13,108 nt of DNA from an uncultured bacterium (GTDB taxonomy: Bacteria > Cyanobacteriota > Vampirovibrionia > Gastranaerophilales > Gastranaerophilaceae). A program made the translations under genes and the position numbers. Shown piece by piece: positions 1 to 5,086 of this stretch. The notes below the pieces were generated by a model. It saw nothing but the letters and a program-made list of their open reading frames with translations, ran no database searches and was not told where the DNA came from. Where the stretch lies: positions 1 to 13,108 of the forward strand of contig USFB01000048.1 in the NCBI GenBank assembly GCA_900553895.1, written 5' to 3'. Within the stretch, counting starts at the first letter, position 1, and the number at the start of each line of letters is the position of its first letter.

Positions 1-53
1 CACTACGACATATTTGTTATATTTAATTGTCACTCATAGTGGCGGTATCGGTA
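1..53. repeat. 53-bp direct repeat, copy 1
   Basis: This stretch recurs at 147-199 with only two mismatches (positions 12 and 16 versus 158 and 162), a spacing of 146 bp. The DNA between the copies (54-146) is not repeated, so this is a paired dispersed repeat, not a simple tandem duplication. The copy can fold: CACTA near its start pairs with TAGTG at 37-41, and an inner GACA pairs with TGTC. The window begins at the repeat, so its left boundary and further copies upstream cannot be seen. Confidence 0.85.
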
Positions 54-146
54 TATATCTTATATACAGCTCATCTCGCTCACGCTCGAACTCACTTTCC
101 TCCTTGCAAAACCTGACATTTAGTCAGCTTTTTCAGGAGTCCTTGC

Positions 147-199
147 CACTACGACATGTTTATTATATTTAATTGTCACTCATAGTGGCGGTATCGGTA
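147..199. repeat. 53-bp direct repeat, copy 2
   Basis: Second copy of the repeat at 1-53. With the C at 146, CCACTA (146-151) pairs with TAGTGG (183-188) and inner GACA (153-156) pairs with TGTC (174-177), giving a nested imperfect hairpin of about 43 nt. The octamer CCACTACG that opens this copy occurs again at 219-226, which may be the start of a truncated third copy. Nothing in 54-146 or 200-238 looks coding. Confidence 0.85.
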
Positions 200-238
200 G
201 GAACCTTTGAAAATCTTACCACTACGTTTTGTCAACTG

Positions 239-304
239 TAGGGTGGGTAAAGCTACATAAAACTTAGAAATTATAATCCAAGCTTGAAGTGCGTACCCAC
301 CCTA
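239..304. repeat. 66-bp element with 11-bp terminal inverted repeats
   Basis: TAGGGTGGGTA (239-249) and TACCCACCCTA (294-304) are perfect inverted repeats enclosing 44 nt of AT-rich DNA. The TAGGGTGGG...CCCACCCTA pattern resembles short palindromic elements I recall as common in cyanobacterial genomes. No open reading frame fits inside, and no target-site duplication is obvious at the edges. It could be a miniature transposon relic or the hairpin end of an upstream transcript; it has no T-run typical of a terminator. Confidence 0.6.
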
Positions 305-327
305 AAATTCTAACATAAAAAATCTTT

Positions 328-343
328 TGTTACAAATGTAACA
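328..343. promoter_or_regulatory. 16-bp palindromic operator candidate upstream of the 75-aa gene
   Basis: TGTTACAAATGTAACA is a perfect dyad (7-bp arms, AA centre), of the size expected for a dimeric repressor. Its core, TACAAATGTA (331-340), is identical to the right arm of the divergent operator beside the S24 repressor gene (4784-4793). It ends 6 bp before a possible -35 box, TTGACT (350-355). A -10-like GAAAAT lies 17 bp further on at 373-378 and is weak. I infer binding by the repressor encoded at 4115-4726. Confidence 0.5.
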
Positions 344-401
344 CTTATATTGACTCAAAATTATATCTGAAAGAAAATATTCCTTGTGAGGTAAAAATAA
401 A

Positions 402-629
402 ATGAACGTATCATCAATATCACAAAACGATAGTTTTACACCAAGACGAAATTTATTTATCAGATATGCAAATAGCTTTATGTCAATGGCTAATGGCAAC
501 TCAGAAGCTGTTGAAAAAGCACAAAAAGCTAATCCTGAAGATAGCAAGATTAATAAAATCAAAGGAATTGAAACTCTTACGATTTTCCCTAAGCAAGTTA
601 TTGATGGTAAAACTATTATTACTGCTTAA
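402..629 (+). CDS. Small hypothetical protein, 75 aa
   Basis: I do not recognise this protein. It is a 75-residue, polar, soluble-looking polypeptide with no signal peptide, membrane segment or Cys motif. It is Asn/Ser-rich at the N-terminus, has a Lys/Glu/Ala-rich middle (about 36-53), and ends in a short hydrophobic stretch (about 55-72, ETLTIFPKQVIDGKTIITA). The start is supported by TGAGGT at 387-392, about 9 nt before the ATG. A palindromic operator candidate lies at 328-343 and a 10-bp hairpin follows the stop. dut begins 135 bp downstream on the same strand, so the two could be co-transcribed, although two hairpins intervene. An antisense frame at 302-562 is judged a shadow. Function is unknown; if the operator is real, this could be a repressor-controlled, stress-inducible small protein. 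Confidence 0.6.
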   Translation: MNVSSISQNDSFTPRRNLFIRYANSFMSMANGNSEAVEKAQKANPEDSKINKIKGIETLTIFPKQVIDGKTIITA

Positions 630-637
630 ATATAATG

Positions 638-665
638 TTTTGTTGGGCAGGTATTCCCAACAAAA
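638..665 (+). other. Hairpin after the 75-aa gene
   Basis: TTTTGTTGGG (638-647) pairs perfectly with CCCAACAAAA (656-665) across an 8-nt loop, starting 9 bp after the stop codon. The 3' arm is followed by A/T-mixed sequence and not by a T-tract, so it is not a canonical Rho-independent terminator. It could weakly terminate, or stabilise the 3' end of the transcript. Confidence 0.55.
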
Positions 666-704
666 ATATACTAAGGGTGTTTTATACGTAAAAATAAACC
701 CTAA

Positions 705-723
705 CCCTCTCCATAGGAGAGGG
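705..723. repeat. REP-like palindrome upstream of dut
   Basis: CCCTCTCC (705-712) and GGAGAGGG (716-723) form a tight 8-bp stem with a 3-nt loop, preceded by CCCTAA. This resembles the CCCTCTCC...GGAGAGGG palindromes found in intergenic DNA of many bacteria. It lies between the 75-aa gene and the dut ribosome binding site, in otherwise AT-rich DNA. Confidence 0.55.
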
Positions 724-764
724 AATGACCGAGGATTGTTGATTTAAAGTTTTTAGGAGAAAGT

Positions 765-1202
765 ATGATTTTAAAGATTTTTAGAATGGAACACAATCGT
801 TTTGTTCCTGAATACAAGACAGAAGGTGCTGCCGGCATGGATTTGTGCGCAGCTATTGATGAAGAAATTACACTTCAACCCTTAGAAAGAAAATTGATTC
901 CGACTGGTTTAAAAATCGAGTTAGAACACGGTTACGAAGCACAAATCAGACCACGTTCTGGTTTATCTATCAAGCACGGTATAAGTCTTATCAATTGTGT
1001 TGGCACAATTGATGAAGATTATCGCGGTGAAGTTTGCATTCCGTTAGTAAATTTATCAAATGAGCCATATACTATAAAGCCTGATGAAAGAGTTGCACAA
1101 ATGGTTATTGCTCGTTACGAACAAGCAAAAATCGAAGTTGTTACAGAACTTACTGAAACAGAACGTGGCGCAGGTGGTTTCGGTTCAACTGGAAAAGTTT
1201 AA
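765..1202 (+). CDS. dut: Deoxyuridine 5'-triphosphate nucleotidohydrolase (dUTPase)
   Basis: This enzyme hydrolyses dUTP to dUMP and pyrophosphate. It keeps uracil out of DNA and supplies dUMP for thymidylate synthesis; the family works as a cytosolic homotrimer with Mg2+. At 145 aa it is full length for the trimeric family. All five conserved motifs are present in order: 1 at about 21-29 (GAAGMDLCA, metal-binding Asp26), 2 at 62-68 (RPRSGLS), 3 at 77-90 (NCVGTIDEDYRGEV, with Asp83 the probable catalytic Asp and Tyr86 discriminating deoxyribose), 4 at 109-115 (RVAQMVI), and 5 at 134-143 (RGAGGFGSTG, the flexible C-terminal arm that closes over the phosphates). AGGAG at 755-759, 5 nt before the ATG, fixes the start. 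It faces the uracil-DNA glycosylase gene convergently, a functionally related neighbour on the opposite strand. Confidence 0.97.
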   Translation: MILKIFRMEHNRFVPEYKTEGAAGMDLCAAIDEEITLQPLERKLIPTGLKIELEHGYEAQIRPRSGLSIKHGISLINCVGTIDEDYRGEVCIPLVNLSNEPYTIKPDERVAQMVIARYEQAKIEVVTELTETERGAGGFGSTGKV

Positions 1203-1221
1203 AGAAGAATTTGTTTTTATA

Positions 1222-1273
1222 TTATGGATTGCACAAAGCAAATTACAATTTTATGTAACAAAGTAATCCATAA
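1222..1273. repeat. Inverted repeat in the dut/udg convergent gap
   Basis: TTATGGATT (1222-1230) and AATCCATAA (1265-1273) are perfect 9-bp inverted repeats 34 nt apart, just downstream of dut. With the flanking T-rich and A-rich runs they could form a long imperfect stem between the two converging genes. No strong T-tract marks it as a terminator. Confidence 0.45.
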
Positions 1274-1284
1274 AAACGTAGAGA

Positions 1285-1300
1285 GTGCAATTCTTTGCAC
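1285..1300. terminator. Hairpin downstream of udg (possible terminator, weak)
   Basis: GTGCAA (1285-1290) pairs with TTGCAC (1295-1300) around a 4-nt loop, 18 bp past the glycosylase stop codon. Read on the minus strand, the stem is followed after 8 nt by a run of five T, so it might end the udg transcript. Nearly the same sequence occurs in opposite orientation at 2002-2022, on the other side of udg (19 of 21 positions match). Confidence 0.4.
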
Positions 1301-1318
1301 CAATAACTTTTTCCTGAA

Positions 1319-1915
1319 TTACAATTTGTCAAACTCGCGTTTAATTTTTTGAATATCTTGCCACATAAGCCATTTGGGGCTTCCTTTTGTGCGAGCATCA
1401 TTTCTTAGCAAATACGAAGGATGGAAAATCGGCATAAGTTTTGCGCCGTATACTTTATCATCTCCGTCAAACCATTTGCCTCTAATCCTTGTAATTCCGC
1501 CGACATCGCCCAAAATAGATTGTACAGCAACATTCCCGCAGAGTAAAATTATTTTGGGTTGAATAATATCAATCTGCGCTTTTAAATATTCCCAACAAGC
1601 CTCTTTTTCTTCAGGTAACGGATTGCGGTTATCAGGCGGACGGCATTTAATCGTATTACAAATATAAACATCGCGCTTACGTGACAAACCGACCGACTCA
1701 AAAATTCTGTCTAAAAGTTGTCCCGCTTTTCCGACAAAAGGTTTTCCTTGTTTATCTTCATTAAATCCCGGAGCTTCGCCTATAAGCATAAGTTTTGGAT
1801 TAGGAACACCATCTTCAAAAACAACATTAGTACGAGTTTCGCACAAAGAACATTTGTGGCATGCCAAACATTTTTGTTTGATTGTTGCTAGTTCGTCGTA
1901 CACTTCTTTCTCCAT
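1319..1915 (-). CDS. Family 4 (Fe-S) uracil-DNA glycosylase
   Basis: This enzyme removes uracil from DNA, leaving an abasic site for base excision repair. The 198-aa product has the family 4 layout. Cluster ligands Cys19 and Cys22 (in CLACHKC) and Cys91 and Cys107 have the 16-residue spacing seen between the last two ligands in characterised enzymes of this family. Motif A is GEAPGFNED (46-54), followed by GKPFVGKAGQLLD, and motif B is HPSYLLR (165-171). Cys16 and Cys25 are extra. I chose the ATG at 1915 because residues encoded upstream in the same frame (from 2020) come from a repeat element and a hairpin and do not resemble the family. No strong Shine-Dalgarno precedes it, so the start is less certain than the identity. 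It lies downstream of the acyl-CoA synthetase gene on the same strand, 166 bp away across the repeat element. Confidence 0.94.
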   Translation of the reverse strand: MEKEVYDELATIKQKCLACHKCSLCETRTNVVFEDGVPNPKLMLIGEAPGFNEDKQGKPFVGKAGQLLDRIFESVGLSRKRDVYICNTIKCRPPDNRNPLPEEKEACWEYLKAQIDIIQPKIILLCGNVAVQSILGDVGGITRIRGKWFDGDDKVYGAKLMPIFHPSYLLRNDARTKGSPKWLMWQDIQKIKREFDKL

Positions 1916-1942
1916 GATTGTTGTTAATTGCGAATGTTTGAT

Positions 1943-1984
1943 GTGGAATGGAAAATTGAAAATGGTAAGTGGAAAATTAAATTC
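1943..1984 (+). repeat. Dispersed A-rich repeat, copy 1 (left arm of a palindromic element)
   Basis: The core GGAAAATTGAAAATGG continues into a GGAAAATT unit and ends in TTAAATTC. A related sequence lies in inverted orientation at 2046-2083, and a direct-orientation relative, also ending in TTAAATTC, lies at 12929-12968. It sits just upstream of the udg start codon and creates the false N-terminal extension of that frame. Confidence 0.7.
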
Positions 1985-2003
1985 AAAATTTATAATGTTT
2001 TTT

Positions 2004-2021
2004 GGTGCAAAAAATTGCACC
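2004..2021. repeat. Central hairpin of the palindromic element
   Basis: GGTGCAA (2004-2010) and TTGCACC (2015-2021) form a 7-bp stem with an AAAA loop. The hairpin is at the centre of symmetry of the larger element made by the arms at 1943-1984 and 2046-2083. A close inverted copy of this hairpin lies at 1283-1303. Confidence 0.7.
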
Positions 2022-2045
2022 CTATATCAAAAATAATATTTAAAA

Positions 2046-2083
2046 CAATTTTCCATTTTCAACTTTCCATTTTCAATTTATTC
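2046..2083 (-). repeat. Dispersed A-rich repeat, copy 2 (right arm of a palindromic element)
   Basis: Read on the minus strand this is AAATTGAAAATGG followed by AAAGTTGAAAATGG, matching the left arm at 1943-1984 with small differences. It abuts and slightly overlaps the stop codon of the acyl-CoA synthetase gene, so the element was inserted, or grew, right up to the gene's end. Confidence 0.7.
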
Positions 2084-3755
2084 AGGCTTGTATCAATTCT
2101 TTAACCTTATTTCTCTGAACTGTAGCTTTCTTTGTTCTTGGTAAAGCTTGTTTAAGAACATTGATATTTATCGGGCGTTTGTATGGCGTTAAACGTTGAG
2201 AAAGGCGTTTAACTTCATCCTTCATCATTTTGTCTAAAGTTACATCGTCATATTTTGCTTTAAGCTCTTCTGTCGGTACAACAACTGCTGCGATATCTTC
2301 AGTACCGTCTTTTGCTCCGCCTTCACGAGAAACACCAAATACGCAAACTTCTGCAAACAAATCGCTTTTTTCTAAAACTGATTCAACTTCTTCAGGGAAA
2401 ACTTTTTTACCACCAGAAAGTACAATCATGTTTTTTAAACGACCTGTGATATAAACTCTACCTTGGTCATCAATTCTTGCTTTGTCGCCTGTGTGGAACC
2501 AACCATCTTCATCAATCGCTTGTGCAGTTAGTTCAGGTTGATTGTGGTAACCTTTCATTACAGACGGTCCTCTAAGTAACAATTCGCCGGATTCTTTGTC
2601 AATTCTAGCTTCGTAGCTTGGAAGCGGTTTACCGACAGAACGCAAATCTCTATGACGTTCAACATTCACTGTTACAATCGGGCTTGTTTCGGTCAAACCG
2701 TAAACTTCATAAACCTGAATACCAACTCTTTGGAAGAATTTTGCTACATTCAAATCCAATGGTGCACCACCTGACATACAGCCTTTAAATGAACCACCAA
2801 AGCAGTTATGGATTTTTCTGAACATGATTTTTTTCATCCAAATGAATGGAACAAATTTTGCAAAATGGTAAAGTATTGGAAACATTTTTTGAGAGAACTT
2901 AGACGTGTTCTTCATTTCTGCTTCCAAACCTGTTTTAAGCAATTTCAAAAACGCTGGAACAACAATCATAAAATTGATTTTTCTGTCGCGCATAATATTT
3001 AAAATATCTTTCGGTTTCAAATTATGTGTGTAATAAACTGAAAAACCAAGATTCAAGAAGGTTGTAAACCCTACTGTCATTTCGAATAAGTGGTTCATTG
3101 GAAGAATTGATAAAATTCTAACATCGCCAGGCGGTAAAATCTTATCAAAAGTAACTTTCAAGCCGTTCAACTGTGCCAACATATTTCCAAAAGTTGTTTC
3201 AACACCTTTTGGTTTGCCTGTTGTTCCAGAAGTATAAATAATGAAAACAGTTGACTTGCTTGAACGATGACGCCATTTACAAGTGTAGTTATTTGGAATT
3301 GTATAAATACTTTGCAAATCATCATTTACAGGATGTTCGTCCATTACGATAATATGTTTTAAAGATGGAATAAGTTTTTGCAATTCTAAAGCTTTATCAA
3401 TATAAGATTGCGAAACAAGCATTACTGAAGGTAAGCAGTCTGAAAGAATTGATTGAAGCTCGTATTTTGTTAATTTGATATCCAAAGGAACTGTAATTAA
3501 ACCTGAAATTACAGACGCAAAAACGCAAGCACCGTATTCTGGTTTTGATTCTGAAAGAATTGCAAGTTTTTCGCCTTTTTGAAGCCCTAAATCGTTCATT
3601 AAATAAGCCGCAAGTCTTCTTGACATCAAGCCTAAACCATCATACGTAAGTTCTTTCCAACCAAATTGAGTTTTCATACCCAAAGCGATTTTGCGTGAGT
3701 AATGGTTTGTTCTATCTTCTAATAACGACAATACGTTGCTTTCACGTTCTTTCAT
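2082..3755 (-). CDS. AMP-forming long-chain acyl-CoA (or acyl-ACP) synthetase
   Basis: This is an adenylate-forming enzyme that activates a fatty acid with ATP to acyl-AMP, then transfers it to CoA or ACP. The 557-aa product shows the P-loop YTSGTTGKPKG (174-184), YGLTETSP (352-359), GELLLRGP (390-397), DGWFHTGD with Asp424, and the hinge region ITGRLKNMIVLSGGKKVFPEEVE (436-458, Arg439). At the C-terminus, where relatives have a catalytic lysine (pattern PRTxxxK), this protein reads PRTKKATV, placing Thr545 there with lysines at 542-543. It may use a shifted lysine or have weak thioester-forming activity. The start at 3755 is preceded by AGGAGG 5 nt away, and the putative promoter -10 (3792-3797) lies upstream of it but inside the longer reading frame that opens at 3806, which rules that start out. 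Acyl-CoA versus acyl-ACP substrate cannot be decided here. Confidence 0.9.
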   Translation of the reverse strand: MKERESNVLSLLEDRTNHYSRKIALGMKTQFGWKELTYDGLGLMSRRLAAYLMNDLGLQKGEKLAILSESKPEYGACVFASVISGLITVPLDIKLTKYELQSILSDCLPSVMLVSQSYIDKALELQKLIPSLKHIIVMDEHPVNDDLQSIYTIPNNYTCKWRHRSSKSTVFIIYTSGTTGKPKGVETTFGNMLAQLNGLKVTFDKILPPGDVRILSILPMNHLFEMTVGFTTFLNLGFSVYYTHNLKPKDILNIMRDRKINFMIVVPAFLKLLKTGLEAEMKNTSKFSQKMFPILYHFAKFVPFIWMKKIMFRKIHNCFGGSFKGCMSGGAPLDLNVAKFFQRVGIQVYEVYGLTETSPIVTVNVERHRDLRSVGKPLPSYEARIDKESGELLLRGPSVMKGYHNQPELTAQAIDEDGWFHTGDKARIDDQGRVYITGRLKNMIVLSGGKKVFPEEVESVLEKSDLFAEVCVFGVSREGGAKDGTEDIAAVVVPTEELKAKYDDVTLDKMMKDEVKRLSQRLTPYKRPININVLKQALPRTKKATVQRNKVKELIQA

Positions 3756-3791
3756 ACATCCCTCCTGACCATCAGCCTTATAGATATATGT

Positions 3792-3800
3792 ATTATACCA
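3792..3800 (-). promoter_or_regulatory. Extended -10 promoter for the acyl-CoA synthetase gene
   Basis: On the minus strand this reads TGGTATAAT, a consensus -10 box with the TGn extension. No good -35 is visible 17 bp upstream, as is usual for extended -10 promoters. Transcription would begin near 3785, about 30 nt before the chosen ATG. Confidence 0.65.
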
Positions 3801-3890
3801 AATCATATAAAATTGGTGTATATGTCTTAATAAAATTTAACTTAGTAAAAAAGGACATTTCAAAAAAACTTTTTTTATTACAAAATAATT

Positions 3891-3931
3891 CTTACTTTTT
3901 CTTCTTGCTTTTTCAAAGAAGAAAAAGTAAG
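3891..3931. repeat. Long perfect hairpin (16-bp stem)
   Basis: CTTACTTTTTCTTCTT (3891-3906) is perfectly complementary to 3916-3931 around a 9-nt loop. It continues into GCAAAAAGAAGAAA. Palindromes of the type ACTTTTTCTT...AAGAAAAAGT recur in intergenic DNA of many bacteria, so this is probably a dispersed repeat and not a terminator of either neighbour: both flanking genes are on the minus strand, the synthetase reading away from it and the repressor ending about 180 bp to the right. Confidence 0.75.
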
Positions 3932-3959
3932 CAAAAAGAAGAAACTTTCATTGTTTTCT

Positions 3960-4045
3960 ACAACCTTGCGGTTGTTAAATCAAATGGATATTGCGGGTGA
4001 ACCCGCACTCTTTCGCTCGCTAAAAACGCTCGCGGTGCGAATATC
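3960..4045. repeat. Cluster of small palindromes between the synthetase and repressor genes
   Basis: Three nested or adjacent dyads follow the 16-bp hairpin. ACAACC pairs with GGTTGT at 3960-3975. TGCGGGT pairs with ACCCGCA at 3992-3998/4001-4007 across a 2-nt loop. An outer pair GATATT (3987-3992) and AATATC (4040-4045) encloses a CGCTCGC-rich segment. This GC-rich patch contrasts with its AT-rich surroundings. No gene is visible in 3807-4114; 4046-4114 is plain AT-rich sequence. Confidence 0.6.
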
Positions 4046-4114
4046 GACTATTTATTTAGTAGGGAAAAAATTGTGAAATTTTTCATAAAATCTCATTCAG
4101 CTTTTAGCTTACAA

Positions 4115-4726
4115 CTATCCGAGTTGTTTGATAGTTGCAACAATCTTGCCAATTAAAATCAAATCCATAACCGATTTTCCGCCAATCGTACGAACTCGAT
4201 ATTCAGGATTATCAGATTTAATAATAATTTCATCCAAATTCTTAGAAAGTCTTTTAACAAAAAATTCTCCGTTATAGCAAAAAACATAAATCTTATTATC
4301 TTGTATTTGATTACCTGACCAATGCTCAACAATAAGCTTATCACCATTATCAATTGTAGGTGCCATACTGTTTCCCGTTGCATTAATCATTGAATACAAT
4401 TTGTTTTTGGAATAGCCACTAATCATTGAAGTTGAAATCGGAAGCTTAGTCTTTTCGCTAGAAAATACAATACTGCCTTCGCCACAACTTGCAAAGACAT
4501 CTGTATAATAATCAATATAAGCAATGTCATCAGGCATTTCGCCAAACATGCTTACATTGAAAAACTCCTCAACTTTTTTTAATTCACTTACGGTAACTTC
4601 ACTCTCATTTTTAATTCTATTGCTGATTGTCTGACGAGTAATTCCCAAAGCGTCAGCCAACATAGACTGATTAACAGCTATGCCAACCCTTTTGGATAGT
4701 ATTGATAACAATTCGTCAAGTTTCAT
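4115..4726 (-). CDS. XRE-family repressor with S24 (LexA/CI-like) self-cleavage domain
   Basis: This is a 203-aa transcriptional repressor of the LexA/phage CI type. Residues about 17-60 form a helix-turn-helix (NQSMLADALGITRQTISNRI at 19-38). Residues about 70-203 form the S24 peptidase fold: scissile Cys81-Gly82 in FASCGEG, nucleophile Ser120 in GNSMAPTIDNGD, and general-base Lys158 in FFVKRL. The Ser-Lys spacing of 38 is close to LexA's 37, so autocleavage after DNA damage is expected. It is divergent from the small operon starting at 4859 and shares with it a 132-bp intergenic region carrying paired inverted half-sites (4754-4764 and 4782-4792), so it probably represses both itself and that operon. 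GGTGA about 5 nt before the ATG supports the start. It could be a prophage-type repressor or the host's own SOS regulator; no integrase or structural phage genes are visible. Confidence 0.93.
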   Translation of the reverse strand: MKLDELLSILSKRVGIAVNQSMLADALGITRQTISNRIKNESEVTVSELKKVEEFFNVSMFGEMPDDIAYIDYYTDVFASCGEGSIVFSSEKTKLPISTSMISGYSKNKLYSMINATGNSMAPTIDNGDKLIVEHWSGNQIQDNKIYVFCYNGEFFVKRLSKNLDEIIIKSDNPEYRVRTIGGKSVMDLILIGKIVATIKQLG

Positions 4727-4750
4727 GTTTCACCATTTGCAAATTAACAC

Positions 4751-4779
4751 TTGACATTTGTATCATATTATCTTACAAT
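4751..4779 (+). promoter_or_regulatory. Near-consensus promoter for the 4859-5369 operon
   Basis: TTGACA (4751-4756) and TACAAT (4774-4779) are separated by exactly 17 bp, a near-perfect sigma-70-type promoter. The left operator arm overlaps its -35 box and the right arm lies just past its -10, so a bound repressor should shut it off tightly. Transcription would start near 4786, leaving a leader of about 70 nt. Confidence 0.8.
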
Positions 4780-4792
4780 AAGATACAAATGT
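4754..4792. promoter_or_regulatory. Divergent operator: 11-bp inverted half-sites
   Basis: ACATTTGTATC (4754-4764) and GATACAAATGT (4782-4792) are perfect inverted repeats with a 17-bp spacer. Each contains the near-palindrome TACAAATGTA or one mismatch of it, so each arm may bind a dimer. The left arm overlaps the plus-strand -35. The right arm overlaps a possible minus-strand -35, TTACAT (4789-4794), paired at 18 bp with TAATAT (4765-4770) for the repressor gene. The layout is that of an autoregulated lysogeny- or SOS-type switch. Confidence 0.75.
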
Positions 4793-4858
4793 AAGCTTAT
4801 ATCTGATATTTAAGCATATATTTTTGATTATGTCAAATAGCAAGGGAAGAGGATTTTA

Positions 4859-5086
4859 ATGAATTACAGGTACAATGTTTCATGTTGTGAAACAACGTCA
4901 AAGATTTGGACACCGACCGCAATAGATTGTTACAAACTCGGCTGTCGATGTTCAGTGTGCAATTTACACAAAGCGTATTTTGAAAACAGTATTTTCAAAT
5001 GTAAGATGAAAGAAACCGTAATTGAACTTGTGAGAAAACTCGGAGCACCGAATATTATTGAAGAAGAAGGAGCAGAAAATGAATAG
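4859..5086 (+). CDS. Small Cys-rich protein, 75 aa, first gene of repressor-controlled operon
   Basis: I cannot assign a function. The 75-aa product has a cysteine cluster: Cys9-Cys10, then Cys24, Cys29, Cys31, Cys34 (CYKLGCRCSVC) and Cys48, suggesting a zinc or Fe-S site. It is followed by a helical segment (about 49-64, KMKETVIELVRKLG) and an acidic tail. It has no signal peptide or membrane span, so a cytosolic nucleic-acid-binding or regulatory role is plausible. AGAGGA 5 nt before the ATG supports the start. It is driven by the strong promoter at 4751-4779 under the S24 repressor, and its 3' end overlaps the next gene by 8 bp, implying translational coupling. The style resembles small proteins I associate with Gastranaerophilales, but that is memory, not a search. 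Confidence 0.8.
   Translation: MNYRYNVSCCETTSKIWTPTAIDCYKLGCRCSVCNLHKAYFENSIFKCKMKETVIELVRKLGAPNIIEEEGAENE

Noticed and set aside
1..226. CRISPR array.
   Set aside because: Only two full repeats of 53 bp with a 93-bp spacer and no cas genes; the geometry does not fit.
302..562. 86-codon minus-strand frame with a hydrophobic start, antisense to the 75-aa gene.
   Set aside because: The plus-strand frame has a better ribosome binding site and ordinary soluble-protein composition. The minus frame has no visible Shine-Dalgarno support and no recognisable features.
1916..2020. N-terminal extension of the uracil-DNA glycosylase frame up to an ATG at 2020.
   Set aside because: The 35 extra codons are the dispersed repeat and hairpin read in frame. 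They do not resemble the family, and the family's own N-terminus fits a start at 1915.
3756..3806. Upstream start for the acyl-CoA synthetase at 3806.
   Set aside because: The extended -10 promoter at 3792-3800 lies inside that extension, and a strong Shine-Dalgarno sits directly before the ATG at 3755.
3695..4000. 101-codon plus-strand frame across the synthetase promoter.
   Set aside because: It begins antisense inside the synthetase gene and continues through the 16-bp hairpin; its composition is that of translated repeat.
5058..5078. Earlier ATG at 5058 for the 96-aa gene.
   Set aside because: The ATG at 5079 has AAGGAG 6 nt upstream and gives the usual short overlap for translational coupling.
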